The notes: generated by a model not told the origin, from the sequence alone. Counted from the first letter of the stretch, positions 32,757-42,329 are shown. The stretch: DNA of 64,000 bases from Bdellovibrionales bacterium Ga0074139 (GCA_001464795.1 LNEB01000011.1:124001-188000); one strand, 5' to 3'. Numbers and translations: made by a program.

Positions 32757-33983
32757 TTAATTGGCAAGCTTATGCAGCCGTGTCGACCAGGTTTTAACCT
32801 CTTCATTGATTTGCAACAAGGGATTATCAAATCGAACTCCATAACCTTCTCTGTACCTGACATTTTGAGCTTTGTTTTGCCAAATGGTTTGACCATGGAC
32901 ACTGAGCTCAAGATCACCAATTTTGAATGTCAGAAAAATTTTTTGATCATGAATAGAAAAATTTCTTGGTAGCTCAAAATAGCAACCCGTAGTAGATAGA
33001 TCACGAATAGTTCCAAAAAAATAATCGTTACCAGATCTGACAGAGACATGTGTTTGTATCGGAAGACGAAACTCTTTGATATGCACTTCAGATTCAATAT
33101 TTAAAAAAGACTTCATTAATTCAAAGCCATAAAATTGAATGTAAATTTCTAAAAAAACCTGTCTTTCTCGCAAATTAAGTTCAGCGTAAAGCTGGGTCTT
33201 TTCGATGCAAAAATATTCTAACATCTCAGGCGTCATAACAGGGTAAATAATTTGTCCTAATGGCAAAACAGGATACTCAAATCTTTTGTCTCTTTTCGAA
33301 ATGAAGAGCGAAACATTTTCAGATACCTTTTTGCTAGGAGTAAGTTTTTTTAAGTTTCTATATTCATGGTTTGATAAATTAAGCTGCATAAGAACAAGTT
33401 TTGATTGCGGCATCGATGTAGGTTGAATCAATTGTCCTACCTTATGAAAATTCCACTTATCAAACAAATAGGATTCTAAAACAGGTGGAACAGATATTAA
33501 AATAGAATTCAGATGAAGTTGCTTTCGAGTGTAATTGATAGCAAATTTCATTATTAGATGTAATATTGCTAATGATGACTTTTTAAATCCTGCATCAATA
33601 GCAAGATAGGAAATTTCAACCTGCTGTTGCCTAGATTGTTTACGTAAATTTTGGATTTCTTTTCCATAATATTTTTCACAGAAAAACCCTAGTTTTGTAT
33701 CTTGGACTAAAGTGGCTGTTGCAATTATAGTATTCTTATATTTTACAATGATTGTGGCAGACTGTGGTAAAAACATAAGAAGAGGATGTCTGACTTGGTG
33801 ATTTGACTTAGCAATTGAATCTTCATTTAATAACCCGATGGCCTGATCAAAATCTTCTTTGGTGGAAGCTAATTGAATTCTAAAGTTACTATCAAATGTC
33901 AATTCTGGTATAATAAATAAACTTCTATCTAAATAGAATTTTATATAAGATTTCATTTTTTTAAACCAAAATGATATATTCAT
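32757..33983 (-). CDS. N-acyl amino acid synthase-like (GNAT/FeeM) domain fused to PilZ domain
   Basis: This 408-residue two-domain protein carries, at residues 35-215, a GNAT-type acyltransferase like FeeM/N-acyl amino acid synthases (FRIQLASTKEDFDQAIGLLNE near the start, in two pieces; VEISYLAIDAGFKKSSLAI core). Residues 300-405 are a PilZ domain with the c-di-GMP loop RDLSTTGCYFEL and GYGVRF; the upstream RxxxR motif is not perfect. This predicts c-di-GMP-controlled synthesis of an acylated small molecule or lipid. It ends 3 bp after the kinase gene on the same strand, implying co-expression. Confidence 0.75.
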   Translation of the reverse strand: MNISFWFKKMKSYIKFYLDRSLFIIPELTFDSNFRIQLASTKEDFDQAIGLLNEDSIAKSNHQVRHPLLMFLPQSATIIVKYKNTIIATATLVQDTKLGFFCEKYYGKEIQNLRKQSRQQQVEISYLAIDAGFKKSSLAILHLIMKFAINYTRKQLHLNSILISVPPVLESYLFDKWNFHKVGQLIQPTSMPQSKLVLMQLNLSNHEYRNLKKLTPSKKVSENVSLFISKRDKRFEYPVLPLGQIIYPVMTPEMLEYFCIEKTQLYAELNLRERQVFLEIYIQFYGFELMKSFLNIESEVHIKEFRLPIQTHVSVRSGNDYFFGTIRDLSTTGCYFELPRNFSIHDQKIFLTFKIGDLELSVHGQTIWQNKAQNVRYREGYGVRFDNPLLQINEEVKTWSTRLHKLAN

Positions 33984-33985
33984 AA

Positions 33986-35038
33986 TTAACCTTGAATGAC
34001 TTTAAATGATTGTTTAATTCTAACTAGATGAGTAGGACCATATCTTGAATCAATTAATTGGGTTTTGTCCTGCTCGATATTATTCTTCTGATATTTTTTT
34101 TCAAATAATGACCATTCCGGTAAACTTTTAAGAATAAAGTAAGATAATTCGTCACTTGAAAGATCTGGATTTCTTAAGTTTAAGTAGTGATTAAGATCTG
34201 AATATAGTTTTTTTGTTGATAGAAATCGATAAGAGACCTCTTTACGTAAAAGCTGTCTAAGTATTTCTAAAATTTCTTTATCAATTTTAGGATTAATTAT
34301 GCACGGATCCGGCATCGTAAAATCTCTAAGCTGTTCAAAGTAAAGATCTTGTTTTTGAGAATTAAATAGCCTTTGGCAAGTCAAAAGTTCCCACATTATA
34401 ATGCCTAAAGAGAACTGATCCGATCTATAATCAACTGGCTTGTAAAGAACTTGCTCGGGACTCAAATAGCCAAGCTTTCCTTTGATAGTTCCGTAATGAG
34501 TTTTATTTTCACTTAGGTCAGATTTTGCCACTCCGAAATCAATAATTTTAACACTGCCATCATAACCAATTAAAATATTATGAGGACTCAAATCACGATG
34601 AATAAGATTAAGATTTTTTCCAGTCTGAAGATCCTTAAAATTATGAGCGTAGTTTAATGCCCCAGCCACTTCTTTTATAATGTAAAGACTATATTCTAAT
34701 GGAAATGCAATTTGCTTATTAAAAAGCTCTTGCCTTAATTGTGCCAAAGTTTTTCCTGGAACATATTCCATGACAAGATAATATTGACCGTTTTCGATTC
34801 CAAAATCGTAGGCCGACACAATATTAGGATGCCTTAGCTGAATAGAAACTTGAGCTTCATCTTTGAACATTCCAGCTAATTCAGGGCTATCCTTGTATTG
34901 TGATAGTACTCTTTTTATGGCCACATACTTATTGACGTGACTGGCACCTTGAGATTGGGCCAGATAGACTTCTGCCATACCGCCTTCAGCAATTTTTTCT
35001 AGCACTCGGTAAGTGTTAATTTTTGCTGGTAATGACAT
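33986..35038 (-). CDS. Hanks-type Ser/Thr protein kinase
   Basis: This 350-residue cytoplasmic kinase has the glycine loop IAEGGMAEVYLAQ, the ATP lysine in VAIKRV, the catalytic loop HRDLSPHNIL, DFGVAK and the activation-segment end GTIKGKLGYLSPEQ. All catalytic residues are intact. There is no membrane segment or PASTA domain, so it probably senses an intracellular partner. The HRDLSPHN variant is common in myxobacteria-like kinases. The gene is 2 bp from the acyltransferase-PilZ gene, making that protein a natural substrate candidate. Confidence 0.93.
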   Translation of the reverse strand: MSLPAKINTYRVLEKIAEGGMAEVYLAQSQGASHVNKYVAIKRVLSQYKDSPELAGMFKDEAQVSIQLRHPNIVSAYDFGIENGQYYLVMEYVPGKTLAQLRQELFNKQIAFPLEYSLYIIKEVAGALNYAHNFKDLQTGKNLNLIHRDLSPHNILIGYDGSVKIIDFGVAKSDLSENKTHYGTIKGKLGYLSPEQVLYKPVDYRSDQFSLGIIMWELLTCQRLFNSQKQDLYFEQLRDFTMPDPCIINPKIDKEILEILRQLLRKEVSYRFLSTKKLYSDLNHYLNLRNPDLSSDELSYFILKSLPEWSLFEKKYQKNNIEQDKTQLIDSRYGPTHLVRIKQSFKVIQG

Positions 35039-35139
35039 ATTCTAAGTATAAACCAAAATCTTACAATTTGCTGACTTGGGTTCGCTTCACGAATCAAATA
35101 TAGATTGTTGAAAATAATGAAAAGAATATTGACAGTATT

Positions 35140-36453
35140 TTATAAATTAATTGTTAAGTCTTTCAGTTGAGATTTCTGATAACTTGCCACTTTCCCATTG
35201 TACAAGCACTTGAGCAGTGGATCGTCTATCATATCTTCGAATTGTGATCCATTAATTCTAACATAGATAGAGGTCAAAGATTCAGCATTTTCTAAAGCAC
35301 TATAAAGTTTAAATATTGGTATTTCTGTTGTCCAATCATATTGGCTTGCCTTTGAAATAAGCGAAATTTGATGGTTTTGTATCTGGTAGATAAATTCAGT
35401 TTTTTCACCTAAATTGTCCCATAAAATCAAACACCAAGTAAGATCCGAATTAAAATAGCTATCTTCACTTTTTTCTAATGTATTGAATAAGTTCAAAATT
35501 TCAATTCGACAGAAATTCAGAACTTTTAACTTTTGATCTGGTTGAAGATCGGGGAAATTTTTTGCTATGGATTTCGTGTCAGGGATAATCGCATGTGGTT
35601 TATATTGGTAATCAAGATTCTGATCCCCAATAGGATCAATCCAGTCTGAAGCTTTTGAATTTACAAAATCAGATCCATTCCAATTTATACTTTGCCCTGG
35701 ATTCAATTTGATAATCTTGGTTTGTGGCAAAATTTTTAAAATATCATGCTGAAATTTTTCATAGCTGATCGGGAAAAAAGCATTATTATACCAAGAGCCC
35801 TCTTCCATCTTAAATTGACACGAACTTGGAATTATAGATTGTGGCTGAAGAATCTTAATCTGTGCAATCCATTCATCAGGAAGTTCAGACGCTTGTAAAG
35901 GAAATCGGTCCGGCGCCAGAACTTCTAGTTCTTGCATTTTTTGAAAAGGCCAAAGAATAAGGTTCCAAGGCTTTAAATCTTCTAGTTTTTTTAAAGTGTC
36001 ATCATCGATCCAAGAATCGACCACATTTAATATATTTAAATTTTCAATTTCGATTTGAAATAAGCTATCCACTGCTGCATCCAGAGCTTTTCTAGACGTA
36101 ATTGCAAAAGAAGAAATTGTGACCTTTTCATTGACTCCTATTTGATAAACTTTTTTAAATCCTAGTTGCTGAATTAAATTAATAATCTCTTCAAAAATAC
36201 AATATATGTAAATAGGCGTATCACGATGAATTAAATTTAAACTTTTTAAAGAAAAGTGATCATCATGATAATGAGAAATAAAAACTGCATCAAATCGTAG
36301 TTTTTTGATTTTATCGTAATCGAATTTGATATTAGGAAATGCGTAGCAGTTTTGACTAAACGGATTTTCAAAAATTGGATCAAAAACAATATTTGTTTGA
36401 CCATAAGTGAAAATATATCCTGCATGAAGAATTCGTGAAATTTTTAAAGACAT
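35140..36453 (-). CDS. Metallo-beta-lactamase-fold hydrolase (UlaG/NAPE-PLD-like group)
   Basis: This 437-residue protein has an N-terminal metallo-beta-lactamase fold: FISHYHDDHFS is the HxHxDH metal motif, with earlier strand ILHAGYIFTYGQTNIVFDP. Later ligands are less clear: the usual downstream His positions read Arg/Asp or PSSC, so the site may hold one metal. The C-terminal 180 residues match nothing I recognise. It resembles the group that includes UlaG and NAPE-hydrolysing phospholipase D. It precedes the kinase gene by 101 bp on the same strand. Confidence 0.7.
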   Translation of the reverse strand: MSLKISRILHAGYIFTYGQTNIVFDPIFENPFSQNCYAFPNIKFDYDKIKKLRFDAVFISHYHDDHFSLKSLNLIHRDTPIYIYCIFEEIINLIQQLGFKKVYQIGVNEKVTISSFAITSRKALDAAVDSLFQIEIENLNILNVVDSWIDDDTLKKLEDLKPWNLILWPFQKMQELEVLAPDRFPLQASELPDEWIAQIKILQPQSIIPSSCQFKMEEGSWYNNAFFPISYEKFQHDILKILPQTKIIKLNPGQSINWNGSDFVNSKASDWIDPIGDQNLDYQYKPHAIIPDTKSIAKNFPDLQPDQKLKVLNFCRIEILNLFNTLEKSEDSYFNSDLTWCLILWDNLGEKTEFIYQIQNHQISLISKASQYDWTTEIPIFKLYSALENAESLTSIYVRINGSQFEDMIDDPLLKCLYNGKVASYQKSQLKDLTINL

Positions 36454-36494
36454 TTATAGATTATTGTAGTTGGGTATCCAAGAAAGGTAAATCT

Positions 36495-37799
36495 ATGAAT
36501 ACCCAAGGAACCACACAGCTTCAACGCACCATTGGACTTTCAGCACTCGTTTTGTTTGGAGTTGGTGATATATTAGGAGCTGGAATCTACGGTTTGGTTG
36601 GCAAAGCTGCGGGTGAAATGGGTAATGCCATTTGGTTGGCTTTTTTTGCCAGCATGATTGCTGCAGGCCTTACAGGACTTTCTTACGCTTCATTAGGCTC
36701 TAGATATCCTGTCGCAAGTGGGGCTTCTTTTATTACTCAAAAAGCCTATCAGCGGATTTGGCTTTCCTACGGTGTAGGACTTGCCATTTTAGCCTCAGGC
36801 CTAACCTCTATGGCCACAGCTACTCGGGTATTTTCTGGATATTTTCAAGGTCTGTTTGTTTTTGAAATTCCACTGCCCGTTGTCATTATTGGATTTTCTT
36901 TAGCTCTTGCCTTTATTGTTTTTTGGGGAATCAAAGAATCGATGTGGGCCAATGCTGTCTGTACCGTTATAGAATTAGCAGGTCTAGCAATTATCATTTT
37001 TGTGGGACTGAAATTTGTGGGATCAGTTGATTATCTGGATGCCAAGACCATTTCTAATCCTAATGGTGATATTAGTTTCTCAATTATTTTAACAGGTGCT
37101 GTGTTAACTTTTTATTCTTTTATTGGCTTTGAAGACATGCTCAATATTGCTGAAGAAGTCAAAAGTCCGAAAATCAATCTACCTTTGGGGCTTTTACTAT
37201 CGGTATCAATTGCTTCTTTGATTTATATGCTTATCAGTATAATTGCAGTCTCAGTTGTTCCATCAGCAGAGCTAGCTAACTCAAAGCAGCCATTAGTTGA
37301 TGTCATGAAAGTTGCCGCTCCTTGGTTCCCATCTTCAGCTTATTCGGTCATTGCCATGTTTGCAGTGGCTAACACGGCTTTACTTAACTTTGTCATGGGT
37401 TCGCGACTTATGTACGGAATGGCTAAGCAAAAGCTACTTCCCATGAATCTTGCAAAAGTTCATTCGACTCGACAAACACCTTATATTGCGACTCTTACTA
37501 TACTCATAATTCTATTAACCCTTGCACTATCTGGAAACATAACTTCTCTGGCTAAGTCGACAAGCTTACTTTTGCTTATTTGTTTTTTTCTGGTCAATGT
37601 GGCTTTAATCATTCTTAAAACAAGGAAAAATGAACCAAAAGGATCCTTTGAAGTCCCCACAATTATACCTCTATTAGGAGCTTCTGCCTGCGCAGGGATG
37701 CTATTTTTTGTTCAAGGACCCGAGATTAAGACGGCTGCAGTAATTCTAAGTTCCATAGCTGTGCTCTATTTTGTTTTAAAACCTAAAATAAGTGCGTAA
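36495..37799 (+). CDS. APC family amino acid permease
   Basis: This 434-residue transporter has about 12 membrane helices. The APC signature is at the start (ALVLFGVGDILGAGIYGLVG, with the GAG unwound helix that binds the substrate) and in FYSFIGFEDMLNIAEEVKSP. It is a proton-coupled amino acid or amine importer/antiporter of the inner membrane; substrate not assignable. ATG at 36495 follows AAAGGT and gives a normal short N-terminus; the frame extends to 36435 inside the opposing MBL gene, which is unlikely. Confidence 0.9.
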   Translation: MNTQGTTQLQRTIGLSALVLFGVGDILGAGIYGLVGKAAGEMGNAIWLAFFASMIAAGLTGLSYASLGSRYPVASGASFITQKAYQRIWLSYGVGLAILASGLTSMATATRVFSGYFQGLFVFEIPLPVVIIGFSLALAFIVFWGIKESMWANAVCTVIELAGLAIIIFVGLKFVGSVDYLDAKTISNPNGDISFSIILTGAVLTFYSFIGFEDMLNIAEEVKSPKINLPLGLLLSVSIASLIYMLISIIAVSVVPSAELANSKQPLVDVMKVAAPWFPSSAYSVIAMFAVANTALLNFVMGSRLMYGMAKQKLLPMNLAKVHSTRQTPYIATLTILIILLTLALSGNITSLAKSTSLLLLICFFLVNVALIILKTRKNEPKGSFEVPTIIPLLGASACAGMLFFVQGPEIKTAAVILSSIAVLYFVLKPKISA

Positions 37800-37862
37800 G
37801 AACTCCAGAGATAACAATAGGACTTGCCGTTTTTTCAAGAGCGTGGCTTATTTCCAACCTGT

Positions 37863-38492
37863 ATGAATATTGCTCTTTATCGCCTTATTGCAGGCTTCAA
37901 ACGCTTCCGTGAAAAGTACTCATTATCTAATGAAAGACTGGCCACAAGTGGTCAAACACCCAAAACACTTCTTATTGGTTGTAGTGACTCCCGAGTTGAT
38001 CCTGCCATCATGACCGGAGCCTCTCCCGGAGAGCTCTTTGTCGTTAGAAATGTGGCCAATTTAATCCCCCCCTGCGAACCCTCAGCAGTTGGATTTCATG
38101 GAACCAGTTCTGCATTAGAATTTGCTGTTGTGAATTTGAAAGTTGAAAATATAATTATTCTTGGACACCGCCAGTGTGGGGGTATTCGAGCCTTGATGAA
38201 TGGGATTACTACTGATCCGAATAGTTTTATCGGTCAGTGGATGAAAATAGCGGCTGAAGTTCCAGCAAAAGTTATTTCTGAAAACCCCCATCTAGATAAA
38301 GAGCACCACTATAGAATCGCCGAAATGGAAGCTTTAAAAATTTCATATAAAAATCTGCAAACTTTTCCATTTATAAAAGCGGCTGTAGAAAATAGACATA
38401 TGAATGTGATTGCTGTTTATTATGATCTAGAACAAGGACTTTTATGGGAACTTGATTCTTTGACTCAACAATTTAAACAAATTGAAATCTAA
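37863..38492 (+). CDS. Beta-class carbonic anhydrase
   Basis: This 209-residue enzyme interconverts CO2 and bicarbonate. The zinc ligands Cys40, His102 and Cys105 lie in GCSDSR and GHRQCGG, with the Asp42/Arg44 dyad. I place the start at ATG 37863 (MNIALYRLIAGFKRF), the usual family start; a TTG at 37824 would add 13 residues and has an AGGA upstream. It lies between the permease and the radical SAM/SPASM gene on the same strand. Confidence 0.92.
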   Translation: MNIALYRLIAGFKRFREKYSLSNERLATSGQTPKTLLIGCSDSRVDPAIMTGASPGELFVVRNVANLIPPCEPSAVGFHGTSSALEFAVVNLKVENIIILGHRQCGGIRALMNGITTDPNSFIGQWMKIAAEVPAKVISENPHLDKEHHYRIAEMEALKISYKNLQTFPFIKAAVENRHMNVIAVYYDLEQGLLWELDSLTQQFKQIEI

Positions 38493-38498
38493 CCCAAA

Positions 38499-39380
38499 AT
38501 GGAAAAGAAAAGATTCTCAAAAATTAACATTGAGATAAGTAACATCTGTAATCTTCAATGCAGTTTTTGCCCGGAAGTTATTCGTGAAAAAAAAATAATG
38601 GATCTTAAGGTGTTTGAATCTATTATTCAGCAAGTTGCACCTTTGACTGAACAAGTCTGTTTACACCTTATGGGTGATCCACTTGTTCATCCCAAATTAG
38701 AAGAAATTATTCAAATTTGTGATCAATACCAAACTCCTATTTTCTTTGTTACCAATGCCGTATTGCTAAAGGACAGGCAGTCTGAATTACTTCTTCACCC
38801 AATTATTCGCCAAGTGAATTTTTCGCTCCATAGTTTTTTTGATAACTTTCCCAATCGAGATTCGAGTGAATACCTCAGTCGAATATTTAGATTCACTAAA
38901 AATGCATTTGAAAGAAGACCTGATTTGTATATCAACTACAGACTTTGGAACTTGGAAAATACAAACCATGTCTCTGAAAAAAATATTAAAATGCTAGATA
39001 GCATTTGTGATCATTTTCAATTTTCAAAACAAATAGTATTGAATATTAAAAAGCAAAAAAGCATTAAAATACTTAATCGACTTTATTTACACTTTGATAC
39101 TGAATTTATTTGGCCCTCACTTGATCTTCCCAGCCTTGGCACGGAAGGAACTTGTTACGGCCTAAAATCTCATTTTGGAATTCATGCCGATGGAACAGTT
39201 GTTCCCTGCTGCCTGGACAAAGAAGCCTCAATTCCCCTTGGAAATGTTAATTTAACTTCAATTTCTGAAATCATTAACAGCCCCAAAGCCCGTTCGATAC
39301 TTCAAGGATTTCGCGAAAGAAAATTAATTCAAGAGCTTTGTCAAAAGTGTCAATATATTGAGAGGTTTCAGCAACTATGA
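38499..39380 (+). CDS. Radical SAM/SPASM protein
   Basis: This 293-residue protein has iron-sulfur cysteines in CNLQCSFC at the N-terminus and a C-terminal SPASM-like cysteine set (GIHADGTVVPCCLD, later ELCQKCQ) for extra clusters. This is the layout of peptide- or cofactor-maturing radical SAM enzymes. No precursor peptide is visible next to it, so the substrate is unknown. It overlaps the flavoprotein gene by 4 bp. Confidence 0.88.
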   Translation: MEKKRFSKINIEISNICNLQCSFCPEVIREKKIMDLKVFESIIQQVAPLTEQVCLHLMGDPLVHPKLEEIIQICDQYQTPIFFVTNAVLLKDRQSELLLHPIIRQVNFSLHSFFDNFPNRDSSEYLSRIFRFTKNAFERRPDLYINYRLWNLENTNHVSEKNIKMLDSICDHFQFSKQIVLNIKKQKSIKILNRLYLHFDTEFIWPSLDLPSLGTEGTCYGLKSHFGIHADGTVVPCCLDKEASIPLGNVNLTSISEIINSPKARSILQGFRERKLIQELCQKCQYIERFQQL

Positions 39381-40606
39381 AAAATATTGTGATCATAGGT
39401 GGTGGTGCAGCTGGTTTTTTTGCAGCTATTAATACTGCTGAAAAAGCTAAAATTAATAACCAGAAAGTCAATGTTACAATCTTAGAAGCAGGCCCACTGG
39501 TGCTAAAGAAAGTTCGAATTTCAGGTGGGGGTCGATGCAACGTAACTCATAATTTATTTGAAGTGCGCGCATTCACCGAAAAATACCCTAGAGGATCAAA
39601 AGAGCTTCTTTCACCACTTCATACATTTCAAGCTAAGGATACTGTTGATTGGTTTAAATCCAGAGGAGTAGAGCTGGTTCCAGAGGCAGATGGAAGAATG
39701 TTTCCTACGACTAACACTTCTGAAACTATAATTGAATGCTTTATGAATGCAGCAGAAAACCTGAACGTAGATGTAAGATTAAATCATAAAGTAGATAAAA
39801 TTGAAAAACTTGAGTCCGGTCAATTCTTACTTTACATTCGCAATCTTGAATCCATAGCTACAGACTCGGTCATGATAGCCACTGGCAGTAGTCAATTTGG
39901 GTATAATCTGGCTAAGGATCTTGGGCATACGATTACAGAACTCGCCCCGTCTTTATTCAGTTTTAAAATTGAAGATAGTCTAATTAGTGATTTACCAGGC
40001 TTAAGCTTTGAAAAAGCTGAGGTTCAGCTGCTGATCGAAAATCAGAAACCTTTTAAAGAAAAAGGTCCCATGCTGATCACTCACTGGGGCTTAAGTGGAC
40101 CTGCAGTATTGAAAATTTCGGCTTGGGCAGCCAGAGAAATGCTGCATGCAGATTACAAAGCTCTATTAAAAGTGAATTGGCTGGGATTAGATAAAGTTGA
40201 CACTGCAGTTCTGTATTTAAAAAGAATTAAAGAAGCTGGTTTAAAATCACAAGTCCAAAATATTTATCCAGAAGAGCTAGCTAAAAGATTTTGGCTCAAG
40301 GTTCTAGAAAAATCACAAATTGCACTTGAAAAAAGATGGGCTGATGTTTCGAATAAAGAGTTGCAATCATTAGCAGAAATACTTTTTTCAACAGAGTTTA
40401 AAGTGCTTGGAAAAAATCGCTACAAGGATGAATTTGTTGAATGTGGTGGAGTCGATTTAAAAGAAATTAATTTTAAAAAAATGGAAAGTAAAATTTGTCC
40501 TAATTTGTTTTTTGCAGGCGAAGTCTTAGACATCGATGGAATTACTGGTGGGTTTAACTTTCAAAATGCTTGGACTGGTGCTTGGATTGCATCTCAAAAC
40601 ATTTAA
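39377..40606 (+). CDS. NAD(P)/FAD-dependent oxidoreductase, YhiN/HI0933 family
   Basis: This 409-residue flavoprotein has the FAD-binding start IVIIGGGAAGFFAAI, the family motif KKVRISGGGRCNVTH, and the C-terminal FAD motif LFFAGEVLDIDGITGGFNFQ (in two pieces). The family (also called BaiN/HI0933-like) has unknown physiological substrates. It is coupled to the radical SAM/SPASM gene by a 4-bp overlap, so the two may modify one substrate in sequence. The stop overlaps the opposing gene by TTAA. Confidence 0.92.
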   Translation: MKNIVIIGGGAAGFFAAINTAEKAKINNQKVNVTILEAGPLVLKKVRISGGGRCNVTHNLFEVRAFTEKYPRGSKELLSPLHTFQAKDTVDWFKSRGVELVPEADGRMFPTTNTSETIIECFMNAAENLNVDVRLNHKVDKIEKLESGQFLLYIRNLESIATDSVMIATGSSQFGYNLAKDLGHTITELAPSLFSFKIEDSLISDLPGLSFEKAEVQLLIENQKPFKEKGPMLITHWGLSGPAVLKISAWAAREMLHADYKALLKVNWLGLDKVDTAVLYLKRIKEAGLKSQVQNIYPEELAKRFWLKVLEKSQIALEKRWADVSNKELQSLAEILFSTEFKVLGKNRYKDEFVECGGVDLKEINFKKMESKICPNLFFAGEVLDIDGITGGFNFQNAWTGAWIASQNI

Positions 40607-41109
40607 TTTTTAAGTTCTAAATTTATGACGTCTTCCAAGGATTGGTGATGAAATTTAATAGCCATTTCACCAAAATTAATTTCTAGCTCTTGATTATAAT
40701 TTTTATTTAAACCTGTCATATCAAACTGGATATGCGGGTGCTGTTTAATAATGAGCTCAAAAGGCACGTCACAAACAACTTCTGCATGTTCAAAGCCTTC
40801 TTTGACTATTTTGCTTTTCTTTGGTGCAGGTAGTTCTATCAAGTCAACTTTATACTTTTCAAATTGTAGAGGCTTAAATAGCTTGAAGGTTGATATCATT
40901 CTTCCATTGACCTCACTTTCTATTAAGCACTCACCTATATTTAAAAATTGATACTTTCTGCTTTCATACTGCTCGAGTGTTTCCACGCGGAAGCATAAGT
41001 GATCAATGGTCCAGTGATCAGCCAATTGTATTCGATTAGAGGCTAGTTTTGAAAATAGACTTCCCAGGAACTGATGGGCTTGGTTCTGAATCGATAAATC
41101 AAAATTCAT
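40603..41109 (-). CDS. YecM family (VOC-like metalloprotein)
   Basis: This 168-residue protein has motifs of the YecM family: WTIDHLCFRVETLEQYESRK, GRMISTFKLFKPL, IELPAPK and GFEHAEVV. The fold is related to glyoxalase/VOC metal enzymes, with His in IDHL and Glu in GFEHAE as likely metal ligands. The activity is unknown. I use ATG 41109; the TTG at 41127 would add six residues. It is divergent from pldA across 46 bp. Confidence 0.85.
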   Translation of the reverse strand: MNFDLSIQNQAHQFLGSLFSKLASNRIQLADHWTIDHLCFRVETLEQYESRKYQFLNIGECLIESEVNGRMISTFKLFKPLQFEKYKVDLIELPAPKKSKIVKEGFEHAEVVCDVPFELIIKQHPHIQFDMTGLNKNYNQELEINFGEMAIKFHHQSLEDVINLELKN

Positions 41110-41155
41110 AAATGATCCATAGAACAAAATAGAACCCTATGGCAAGGTAGAACCT

Positions 41156-42007
41156 ATGAAAAGTCTTATTTTATTGATTCTATTCTGTATACCCCTTTAT
41201 GCAGAAGATTCTCTGGTCCCCTATCATGAATTACTTGAAACCCAATATTCACTTTTTGCACATAAACGCACTTATTTAATTCCCGTTTCTTACATTACAA
41301 ATCCAAACGAATCTTTGTATGAAAAACCTAAAGAAGCTGATCCTGGAAACACTCAGGATTTTTATCAAAATATAGAAGCTGAATTTCAAATCAGTTTCTT
41401 TTTCCCTATTAATCGAAAAGTAGCAAAATCGAAATGGGACTTACTATTTGCTTATAACCATCATGCTTGGTGGCAAATCTACAATTCTGCTTGGTCAAAA
41501 CCCTTCAGAGAAACCAATTACACCCCTGAACTTTTTTTTCGTCATGTTTCAAAAAAAAATCCAAGGGAAATTTTAGGAATGAAAGTTCTAGGTTATGATA
41601 TAGGCTATATTCATCAATCGAATGGTCAAGTTGAGGCTTTATCAAGAAGCTGGGATAGGCTTTTTGCACGCACTCATTTACTAGGAACAGATTACAGTTT
41701 GATTCTTTCCGCTTGGGTTCGTTTACCTGAAAATAGAAGGCAAGATGATAATTCTGATATATTTGATTATATGGGAACCGGAGAAATTCACTTACAAAGA
41801 TTTGCTGGAATTCATACTTATGAAGTTATTTTGCCACTGGCCATTAAGCCAGGTGTAGAGTTTCGCTACTCTTATCCTTGGCAGGACAGTCTTCGATGGT
41901 TTTTTAATTTGCGTTTTGGATATGGGCACTCTTTAATTGAATATGACCAAGACACGAACAGAATTGGACTAGGAATCACATTAGAGAATTTTTTAGATAA
42001 ACGCTAG
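41156..42007 (+). CDS. pldA: Outer-membrane phospholipase A1 (OMPLA)
   Basis: This 283-residue outer-membrane phospholipase has a signal peptide (MKSLILLILFCIPLYA). Family landmarks are WWQIYNSAWSKPFRETNY, and the active site GYIHQSNGQ with His153 and Ser155 (E. coli His142 and Ser144). The position of catalytic Asn156 in E. coli is Asp167 here (SRSWDRLF), which would make a classical Ser-His-Asp triad. The enzyme degrades outer-membrane phospholipids when the membrane is disturbed. The following small lipoprotein gene is 8 bp downstream. Confidence 0.92.
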   Translation: MKSLILLILFCIPLYAEDSLVPYHELLETQYSLFAHKRTYLIPVSYITNPNESLYEKPKEADPGNTQDFYQNIEAEFQISFFFPINRKVAKSKWDLLFAYNHHAWWQIYNSAWSKPFRETNYTPELFFRHVSKKNPREILGMKVLGYDIGYIHQSNGQVEALSRSWDRLFARTHLLGTDYSLILSAWVRLPENRRQDDNSDIFDYMGTGEIHLQRFAGIHTYEVILPLAIKPGVEFRYSYPWQDSLRWFFNLRFGYGHSLIEYDQDTNRIGLGITLENFLDKR

Positions 42008-42015
42008 GGGTAAAC

Positions 42016-42231
42016 ATGAAATATTTAGGTCTTCTATTTTTAATTCAGTCTTTCTTTTTTATTGGTTGTGCCAGCAAAAGCAAATTGAACGATGCGATGT
42101 TAGAAAAGTATCGTCATTGCTACCATCAAAATGTAAAACTGATGAATGCTTGCTTCGAAAAAAATGAAAAGGGTGAAAATATCACAGCCATGCAAATGGA
42201 AAACTCAGCTTATCCTGGACAATATAAATAA
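42016..42231 (+). CDS. Small lipoprotein
   Basis: This 71-residue protein has a signal peptide ending in FFFIGC, so lipidation at about Cys18. The mature part is short and charged with two more cysteines (HCYHQ and NACF). I do not recognise a family. It sits 8 bp after pldA and is probably co-transcribed; a role beside the phospholipase in the outer membrane is inference. Confidence 0.65.
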   Translation: MKYLGLLFLIQSFFFIGCASKSKLNDAMLEKYRHCYHQNVKLMNACFEKNEKGENITAMQMENSAYPGQYK

Positions 42232-42329
42232 TTGACTCATCTTGCCATCATCAAACCCGGCACCGTTTAGCTTACATTAATATATAAAAAGAAAGTGTAA
42301 GTTCTAGATTTTCTTGTCACTTGTTAAAA

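Noticed and set aside
42256-42305. CTTACA/TGTAAG inverted repeat after the small lipoprotein gene
   Set aside because: Only 6-bp arms separated by about 19 AT-rich bases and no T-run; could be chance.
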